NCBI GenBank assembly: GCA_031283665.1
Contig: JAITBJ010000070.1
Location: 1-11,489, forward strand
DNA length: 11,489 nucleotides
Reading direction: 5' to 3'
Origin: Candidatus Opitulatrix cubana
Lineage (GTDB): Bacteria > Actinomycetota > Actinomycetes > Actinomycetales > Bifidobacteriaceae
The position numbers and the translations under genes were made by a program. Numbering within the stretch: position 1 is the first letter of the stretch; every line of letters starts with the position of its first letter. Below the pieces are notes generated by a model, which did not search any database, was not told where the DNA came from, and worked only from the letters and a program-made list of their open reading frames with translations. Of the stretch, positions 6,327 through 11,489 are shown piece by piece.

Positions 6327-7206
6327 AGGCACTGCACGCATTTTTCGGGCGTTTGCGTTTTTTACAAGTTTTGCGTTTTTAGCAGCTGCTTATTCTTTTA
6401 TTGAAACACGGCTTTTCAAAATAAATAGAGTAAAAATAAATAATAACGGCATAAAAATCCTCCATATATCTGATATACATCTTTTTCCTCATCAAAAACG
6501 CAAACTAAAGTTTATAAGAAAACTCAAAAAAGAAGAATTAGATTTTATAATTTGCACAGGAGATAGCATTTCTTCAAATAACGCTATAAACTGCTTAATT
6601 GACACAATGCGTGATGCAGGATTTGATAAAATACCAGGTGCTTTTGTTTTAGGGTCTAATGATTATTTTGCACCAAAAATCTCAAATCCGTTTCAGTATT
6701 TTTTCGGTCCAAGCTCAAGAAAATCTAATTACACTGACAAAAAACGATTAGACACAAAACGGCTTATTGCAGGATTAGAGTTTTTAGGATGGAGATTTGC
6801 CGAAGAAACCCAGTTTGAAATAAAAATTAAAAACAAAAAACTCAAAATTGCTGGCAGTTTTGATTATCATTTCAAAAAGAATAGTGATATAAAAAATATA
6901 TTAGAAAACAGCAAAGGCAAAAATGAAATTACAATTGGAATCACTCACGCGCCTTATTTAGAAGCACTAAAACCTTTTTTAGAGAATAACACTAATTTCC
7001 TTTTTGCTGGTCACACACATGGCAGTCAAATTAGACTCCCAAAAATTGGAGCGCTTGTAACTAATTCTGATATTCCAAAAGATAAAGCATCAGGCGTTTT
7101 TCAAATGGAAAACTCTATAGTTTCTATATCCGAGGGATTAGGAACATCAGCTTATTTCCCTTTTAGATTTTTATGCCGCCCAGCTGTGACTATTTTAGAG
7201 ATTTAA
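6319..7206 (+). CDS. Membrane-anchored metallophosphoesterase
   Basis: A 295-residue calcineurin-like phosphoesterase with one N-terminal membrane segment (about 8-26). Metal-site motifs are Asp52/His54 (ISDIH), Asp82 (CTGDS), Asn114 (GSND, in place of the commoner GNHE), His210 (ITHAP) and His232/His234 (FAGHTHGSQ). It resembles the actinobacterial phosphoesterase encoded beside ponA2 in mycobacteria; here a class A PBP gene lies close by, convergent, with menA between. The C-terminus (FLCRPAVTILEI) looks complete for that group. The substrate is unknown. The gene begins inside the end of the nuclease gene, implying translational coupling, and ends one base from menA. The A-rich, Lys-rich composition marks it as native. 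Confidence 0.88.
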   Translation: MNKGTARIFRAFAFFTSFAFLAAAYSFIETRLFKINRVKINNNGIKILHISDIHLFPHQKRKLKFIRKLKKEELDFIICTGDSISSNNAINCLIDTMRDAGFDKIPGAFVLGSNDYFAPKISNPFQYFFGPSSRKSNYTDKKRLDTKRLIAGLEFLGWRFAEETQFEIKIKNKKLKIAGSFDYHFKKNSDIKNILENSKGKNEITIGITHAPYLEALKPFLENNTNFLFAGHTHGSQIRLPKIGALVTNSDIPKDKASGVFQMENSIVSISEGLGTSAYFPFRFLCRPAVTILEI

Positions 7207-7207
7207 C

Positions 7208-7852
7208 TTATTTTTTCAAATAGCTTTTTATATAAAAAGGGAGTGTAAGCCTTCCAGCAGCAGAATCTGTTTTCAAATCTCTAACATTATTTAAATACAT
7301 CATAGGAGCAGTAAGAAGCCCTGCCACAATTCCCAAAACAATTTCCAAAATGCCAAACTCTTTATAAATCACATAATGAGTTAGTATCACACCTACTGGG
7401 CCAAATGCTGCAAACGAAATCAACTCTCCTAGCGGAAGCCAGCCTAAAGGATGAGATGAGCCTGAATAAAAATAAGTCAAAGCCAAAAAAGCTGCTCCCC
7501 AAATAAGCCCTATATAAAATTGAGAAATCAAAATTATAGATAAACCTATTACAGAAGATAGCGCTAAAAAGATAATATATAATCTAAACATATATTTTGG
7601 TGTGACTACCCCTTGCGCAATCATATTATATGGATTAGACTCTTTTGTATCAAGTCCTTTTTTTGAATCAAAGAAATCATTAGCTGTGTTAACTGCTATT
7701 TGCAAACAAATTGCTAAACCTAAACAAAGCAAAAAAAGGACTTTTTGAGTAGCAGATGTATCCAGAAAAAGAGCAGATATTCCTCCCATAAATGCTGTTA
7801 AGAAAGCAGGATATAAGGAAATTGAGCGCGAAGCTTTTAAAAATTTAATCAC
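7208..7852 (-). CDS. menA: C-terminally truncated 1,4-dihydroxy-2-naphthoate prenyltransferase (MenA-like)
   Basis: UbiA-superfamily membrane prenyltransferase; MenA joins a polyprenyl chain to 1,4-dihydroxy-2-naphthoate in menaquinone synthesis. The first Asp-rich motif NDFFDSKKGLD is at 58-68 and the second, NNVRDLKTD, at 188-196. YFYSGSSHPLGWLPLGEL and the following GPVGV are MenA-like. About six membrane segments are visible. The protein is 214 residues against the usual 290-310: it ends shortly after the second motif, so the last three helices are missing. No frameshift restores them, because the DNA beyond belongs to the intact phosphoesterase gene. The start is GTG at 7852, with AAAGG 6 bp upstream, 32 bp after the PBP stop. 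Whether it is active is doubtful; it could be a pseudogene. Confidence 0.8.
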   Translation of the reverse strand: MIKFLKASRSISLYPAFLTAFMGGISALFLDTSATQKVLFLLCLGLAICLQIAVNTANDFFDSKKGLDTKESNPYNMIAQGVVTPKYMFRLYIIFLALSSVIGLSIILISQFYIGLIWGAAFLALTYFYSGSSHPLGWLPLGELISFAAFGPVGVILTHYVIYKEFGILEIVLGIVAGLLTAPMMYLNNVRDLKTDSAAGRLTLPFYIKSYLKK

Positions 7853-7873
7853 AAACTGCCTTTATCACAAACT
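7848..7873. repeat. Direct repeat around the menA start
   Basis: ATCACAAACT occurs at 7848-7857 and 7864-7873 (16-bp period). On the coding strand this duplicates the GTGAT around the GTG start; the upstream GTG is out of frame. The AAAGG between the copies favours the downstream GTG. Confidence 0.6.
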
Positions 7874-7884
7874 ACTTTTAATAA

Positions 7885-10146
7885 CTAACCAGATGGTGAG
7901 GGTGTAGGAGTCGGACTTGGAGGAGGTGTAGGCTTTGGCGTAGGAGTAGGCTTATGCGTAGGCGCAGGATCTGGTTCGCCACTTGGACTTGGTGATGGCG
8001 ATGGTATATATCCATTACTTCCTGCATCAGATATTGTATTAATCAAATACTTTGGATCAATTTCTGGAAAATCAAGGGCAGGCTTTCCTGCAAGATAAGC
8101 ATTCATAAACTTTTGCCATATAGGAACTGGCAAATCTAAACCATACCATACATATTTATAGACACCATTAATTGTCATATTCTGCAAATCTTGATCCCAA
8201 TTTGGATTTCCTACCCATACGGCAGTAGCCACTTGTGGCGTATAGCCGCATGCCCATATATGATGATTCGCTTCAGCAGTACCTGTTTTAAGTGCTGCAG
8301 TTCGCCCATCTAAATCAAAACCACGTGCAAGACCGTTAGTTATAACACGCTGTAAAGCATAATCTACTCCTGCTGCCACATCCTCACCAATTGCTTGCTG
8401 ACAGTTAGGCTGCGGAACGGCGGCAAGAGTGCCATCTGATTTTTCAATTGAGTCTATTGCCACAGGATCACAGTGGACTCCTTTAGCAGCAAATGTAGCA
8501 TAAGAATCAGCCATATTTAAAGGCGTGGCATTGCCCACACCAATAATTGTAGTTGGCGGAATAGTTGTCAAATTAGCAGTAAGATCCTGCGTGGATTGTG
8601 TAGCACCTTGATACCCTATAGATTTAGCAGTTTCCACAATATCACATAAACCTAATTTTGTAGCCATCACAGCAAATGGCACGTTATTAGATTGCTCTGT
8701 AGCCACAAGAGGGGTTTGCGTTGGGAAACTTATTCCAGTTGCATTATGCAAGTTCCAGGTTTCACCAGGTGAAGCACATGCAAATTGAGATGTTTGAAAG
8801 ACTCTATCAGGTGTCTTCATAAGAGCGTTTAGAGAGTATCCATCTTTTAACCATGTGGCCAAAACAAACGGCTTCCATGTGGAGCCAGGAGAGAAACCGC
8901 CCGAGCCTCCAAGTGCAAGCGGTGCATTATAATTTATAGCAGTGGATCCAGGTTCAACTCCTGCAGGGTCATACGGCTTATTTTGAGCCATAGCAATTAT
9001 TTTTCCTGTGCCAGGCTCTACCGCTGTCATTGCGGCACCTAAACCTGATGGATCATTTCCAGGTATAGCATTATCTACTTGCTCTTGAGCAGCTTTTTGC
9101 CCTTTAGCATCTAATGTAGAATAGATTTTTAAACCGCCAGTATATAAAAAGTTTCTACGGTCTGAATCTGTTTGTCCGAAAATAGGGTCTGACAAAATCA
9201 CATTTTGCACATAATCACAGAAAAAAGCAGCCGAACCTGCAGCTTGGCATCCCACTTTCACACTTTGAACTTTTAGACTGCTTTTCAAATCTATAGCTTT
9301 TGCAGCATCTCTTTGGCTATCAGTGATATATCCTGTCTCTGCCATCAGGTCAAGAACTATATTTCTCTGACGAGTGGCCTCCTCAGGATGAGCGGTAGGC
9401 TCATAAACAGCAGGAGACTTTGTAATGGCTGCAATAGTAGCAGATTCCACTAGATTCAAATCTTTTGCGTGTTTAGAAAAATAATGCTCTGCGGCAGTTT
9501 CAGCACCATAAACTTGTGGACCAAAAGGAGCTACATTTAAATAGCCTTGCAAAATGTCATCTTTTGACATACGATTATCTATTTCAATAGCTAGTTGCGC
9601 TTCTCTAATTTTTCTAAAAAGCGTCTGCTCTGAAGCTCTGTATGCAGATATAGGGTCTCCCTCTTGAAGTGCTAAATCTATTAAAGTGTTTTTGATATAC
9701 TGCTGAGTCAAGGTAGACCCACCTTGCATATCATCCTGATTAGAAAATGTGGTCAATGAGGCACGCAAAATGCCTACTAAATCTATTCCTGTATGAGAAT
9801 AAAATCTACGGTCTTCTCTTGCTATCACTGCATGCTGCAAATAAGGTGAAATCTGTGAAAGAGGCACCACTATTCTGTTTTGAATATAAAATGTAGCTAA
9901 TTTCGTTTTTTTATCATTAGCAAAAATCACAGACTGCTGAGGCAAAGGCTGGAAAACGCTATCTTCTAATTTATCATGAGCTGTCTCTTCAGCAATTCCT
10001 GCCTGAATTAGATTCAAACCTATTGAAAAAGGTATAAAAAATGATGAAAAAACTATTCCTGCTGCCACAGACATCAAAACTAATGAAAGCAAAAGCTGAT
10101 TACGAGTTTTCTTTGGTAATTCGCTTTTAGGTCTGAATATCTGCAT
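7885..10146 (-). CDS. Class A penicillin-binding protein (transglycosylase/transpeptidase)
   Basis: A 753-residue bifunctional peptidoglycan synthase. A short cytosolic N-terminus and one membrane segment (about 18-48) precede the GT51 domain, with EDRRFYSHTG at 111-120 (catalytic Glu111), GGSTLTQQYIKN at 142-153 and KIREAQLAIEID at 179-190. The transpeptidase domain has S-x-x-K at Ser422-Lys425 (GSTWKPF), SNN at 486-488 and KTG at 620-622. Seven extracytoplasmic cysteines (300, 310, 457, 501, 559, 582, 633) suggest disulfides. The C-terminus, from about 715, is a Pro/Ser/Thr-rich tail instead of PASTA domains. The upstream gene encodes a DsbA-like oxidoreductase, which could fold this enzyme. 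The ATG at 10146 follows the dsbA stop by about 20 bp, and AAAGG lies 12 bp upstream, farther than usual. Confidence 0.96.
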   Translation of the reverse strand: MQIFRPKSELPKKTRNQLLLSLVLMSVAAGIVFSSFFIPFSIGLNLIQAGIAEETAHDKLEDSVFQPLPQQSVIFANDKKTKLATFYIQNRIVVPLSQISPYLQHAVIAREDRRFYSHTGIDLVGILRASLTTFSNQDDMQGGSTLTQQYIKNTLIDLALQEGDPISAYRASEQTLFRKIREAQLAIEIDNRMSKDDILQGYLNVAPFGPQVYGAETAAEHYFSKHAKDLNLVESATIAAITKSPAVYEPTAHPEEATRQRNIVLDLMAETGYITDSQRDAAKAIDLKSSLKVQSVKVGCQAAGSAAFFCDYVQNVILSDPIFGQTDSDRRNFLYTGGLKIYSTLDAKGQKAAQEQVDNAIPGNDPSGLGAAMTAVEPGTGKIIAMAQNKPYDPAGVEPGSTAINYNAPLALGGSGGFSPGSTWKPFVLATWLKDGYSLNALMKTPDRVFQTSQFACASPGETWNLHNATGISFPTQTPLVATEQSNNVPFAVMATKLGLCDIVETAKSIGYQGATQSTQDLTANLTTIPPTTIIGVGNATPLNMADSYATFAAKGVHCDPVAIDSIEKSDGTLAAVPQPNCQQAIGEDVAAGVDYALQRVITNGLARGFDLDGRTAALKTGTAEANHHIWACGYTPQVATAVWVGNPNWDQDLQNMTINGVYKYVWYGLDLPVPIWQKFMNAYLAGKPALDFPEIDPKYLINTISDAGSNGYIPSPSPSPSGEPDPAPTHKPTPTPKPTPPPSPTPTPSPSG
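7888..8004 (-). repeat. Low-complexity Pro/Ser/Thr tail-coding repeat of the PBP
   Basis: The last 39 codons of the PBP gene are an imperfect repeat of Pro with Ser, Thr and Lys (PSPSPSPS, then PTPKPTP, then SPTPTPSPSG). The DNA shows repeated GGAGTAGG-like words on the plus strand. Such tails are thought to span or contact the cell wall; length variation between strains is likely. Confidence 0.85.
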
Positions 10147-10148
10147 TA

Positions 10149-10177
10149 GATTATTTAGCCTTTAGGATTATTTAGCC
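10149..10177. repeat. Tandem duplication between dsbA-like and PBP genes
   Basis: GATTATTTAGCC occurs at 10149-10160 and 10166-10177 (17-bp period). The right copy spans the stop codon of the dsbA-like gene, so the left copy is a duplicate of that gene's end placed in the leader of the PBP gene. It may have pushed AAAGG away from the PBP start. Confidence 0.65.
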
Positions 10178-11031
10178 TCACCTGTTAGATTTTTTATCTG
10201 AGTCAAAACATCTACATTCCTTGGCAGGCGCTCATCATTTACTAAGAAATATGGTGTGCCTACGCCTGTAAGCCCGCTTATTAGCCCTGAAAAATATGCA
10301 GCCGATGCTGTCACATAATCTTTATATTGTCCATCAGTGCATTTTGCAGCCACATCTGGTTTCACGCCCAATTTTGCAGCTAATTGCTGAATATCTGAAT
10401 CAGAAAAAGGATAAGCTGCACTAGAGCCGTCAGGCTTTGAGTCAATAGGAAGTGATTCATCAGCGAACACTCCATAGAAAAAATCTAAGAAATGCTCGGG
10501 ATCATTTTGATAAATATAAAGCGCTGCTCCTGTCATTCTGCTAGTATAACCATCAGTAAAAGCCTTTGCAAGCCAAGGAGTGGCTACTGGGTGAATTATA
10601 AAGTTGATTTTGCCATCTTGAATATATTTTTCAAGGTCTCCTCGTATTTTAGTATCTACTACTCTACAAGCTATACATCCAAAATCTGAAAAATTGTCAA
10701 CCTTTATAGCGCCTGGCGTTGGTTTATTCAGCCCATCTTTACCAACTAATATACCACCATCATCTGTCATACCTGCAGGATGATCAAGACTTTTCATAGT
10801 TGCTATATCTTGGTCTTTTCCTTGAGACTGAGAATAATCTTTTGGAAGAGATGATCTGTAAATTGCTATTCCTACTATTAGACCTACTACAGCAAGCACA
10901 ATTATTCCCACAATTATGCCAACTAGCACTCTTTGCTTTTTCTGCTCTTGGGCCTTGCGAGCTCTCATTTGAGCTGCTTTATCGCGAGCAATTTCCACTC
11001 TTTGAGATTTTGTTAGTTTTTGTTTAGCCAT
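10168..11031 (-). CDS. Membrane-anchored DsbA-like thiol oxidoreductase
   Basis: A 287-residue protein with a Lys/Arg/Gln-rich cytosolic N-terminus (1-34, predicted helical), one membrane segment (about 35-57) and an extracytoplasmic thioredoxin-fold domain of the DsbA/Thioredoxin_4 type. The active site is Cys119-Ile-Ala-Cys122 (FSDFGCIACR) and the cis-proline is Thr259-Pro260 (GVGTPYFLV). An additional Cys occurs in AAKCTDG, inside the helical insertion. Anchored DsbA homologues in Actinobacteria catalyse oxidative folding of exported proteins, and the cysteine-rich PBP encoded next is an obvious candidate client. Its ATG lies inside the end of the kinase gene (19-bp overlap, different frame), so the two are translationally coupled; no Shine-Dalgarno is visible. 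Confidence 0.9.
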   Translation of the reverse strand: MAKQKLTKSQRVEIARDKAAQMRARKAQEQKKQRVLVGIIVGIIVLAVVGLIVGIAIYRSSLPKDYSQSQGKDQDIATMKSLDHPAGMTDDGGILVGKDGLNKPTPGAIKVDNFSDFGCIACRVVDTKIRGDLEKYIQDGKINFIIHPVATPWLAKAFTDGYTSRMTGAALYIYQNDPEHFLDFFYGVFADESLPIDSKPDGSSAAYPFSDSDIQQLAAKLGVKPDVAAKCTDGQYKDYVTASAAYFSGLISGLTGVGTPYFLVNDERLPRNVDVLTQIKNLTGEAK

Positions 11032-11489
11032 ATAAACATTCTATCACGGAAACGATGCTTTTTAACATTATTTGCTAACTCATCAAGGGTCTCCCACGCA
11101 CTTGCGCGATTTTTTATATCAGGGTCAAGTGCAACAGACAAAATCTGTCTAACACTTGCTCCTAACCCTTGCAAATCTATATTGCCTGCATTTATATTTG
11201 ATAGTGTAGCAGCAGCTTCACCAAAAGGCGGTTTGCCTGTAAGAGCGAAGCAAAGCGTGGCGGAAAATCCCCACCAATCAGATGAAGCTGATGTATCAAA
11301 GGATGAGTTTTGCAAATGAGCTTCAGGTGATAAATACTGCGGAGTGCCTATCACACTTCCTATTTGAGTCAGCGCTGTAGCATTGTCAAATGTGGAAATA
11401 GAAAAATCTATTAGCACAGGTTTATTTTCACAAATTATAATGTTTGACGGTTTTATATCTCGATGATAAATGCCCTTTTCATGAAGAGC
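11013..11489 (-). CDS. Ser/Thr protein kinase, C-terminal part (5' end outside window)
   Basis: The frame is open to the right edge and gives 158 residues of a Hanks-type kinase C-lobe. The catalytic loop HRDIKPSN (residues 9-16 of the fragment) has the Asp and Asn. The Mg-binding motif is DFS (28-30, in VLIDFSIS) instead of DFG. GTPQYLSPE (49-57) is the P+1 loop and APE-like region, and DWWGFSATL (71-79) is subdomain IX. The chain ends about 20 residues after the subdomain XI Arg (NRASAWETL), so there is no membrane segment and no PASTA region: a soluble kinase. An internal GTG at 11417 is not a real start because it cuts off the catalytic loop. It overlaps the DsbA-like gene by 19 bp and probably heads this transcription unit. 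Confidence 0.9.
   Translation of the reverse strand, partial: ALHEKGIYHRDIKPSNIIICENKPVLIDFSISTFDNATALTQIGSVIGTPQYLSPEAHLQNSSFDTSASSDWWGFSATLCFALTGKPPFGEAAATLSNINAGNIDLQGLGASVRQILSVALDPDIKNRASAWETLDELANNVKKHRFRDRMFIWLNKN

Noticed and set aside
6039..6337. Two minus-strand frames inside the nuclease gene
   Set aside because: Both are antisense shadows of an intact, motif-complete nuclease gene and show no protein-family features.
7224..7239. Palindrome CTTTTTATATAAAAAG near the ends of menA and the phosphoesterase gene
   Set aside because: It lies inside the menA coding end, is pure AT apart from its ends, and has no T-tract after it; chance in AT-rich DNA is likely.
1..11489. CRISPR array, tRNA, rRNA, insertion sequence or riboswitch
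   Set aside because: No spaced repeat series, cloverleaf, transposase or conserved aptamer was seen. The Cas4-like nuclease alone does not indicate a CRISPR system.

Overview
The window suggests a low-GC actinobacterium, probably a host-associated member of a reduced lineage; I cannot name the taxon. The reasons are the adjacent rph-rdgB pair, a stand-alone RecB-like PD-(D/E)XK nuclease of actinobacterial type, a membrane-anchored DsbA-like protein next to a bifunctional penicillin-binding protein and a Ser/Thr kinase, a PonA2-neighbour-type metallophosphoesterase, and an AT-rich composition with tight gene packing. Most genes lack a clear Shine-Dalgarno sequence, which fits the leaderless or weakly led translation common in Actinobacteria.

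Region 1 (1-1116) is the accessory part. On the minus strand an open frame runs off the left edge (GC about 47% by hand count, visibly richer than the rest). On the plus strand is a small secreted protein with a phage tail-fibre-like module. Between them lies a near-symmetric array of four 11-bp units, each with a perfect TATAAT. Two point left and two right, and three are perfect extended -10 elements. A G8 tract sits in the leader of the plus-strand gene.

Region 2 (1181-5428, minus strand) runs sdaA (single-chain Fe-S L-serine dehydratase) - processive GT2 glycosyltransferase - rph - rdgB. It combines amino-acid catabolism, surface polysaccharide synthesis, RNA 3'-end processing and nucleotide-pool cleaning.

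Region 3 (5454-7206, plus strand) starts only 25 bp from sdaA and holds an overlapping pair: an Fe-S-type RecB-family nuclease and a membrane-anchored metallophosphoesterase.

Region 4 (7208 to the right edge, minus strand) reads kinase (5' end outside the window) - DsbA-like thioredoxin - class A PBP - truncated MenA. The kinase, oxidoreductase and PBP look like a cell-envelope unit: signalling, extracytoplasmic disulfide formation, and peptidoglycan synthesis by an enzyme with seven extracytoplasmic cysteines. MenA stops directly after its second Asp-rich motif, one base from the end of the convergent phosphoesterase gene, so it is probably decayed or remodelled.

No tRNA, rRNA, CRISPR array or insertion sequence was recognised. 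The only gene-poor stretch longer than 300 bases is the left end, described feature by feature. Short tandem duplications of 14-24 bp recur at gene junctions and once inside sdaA.
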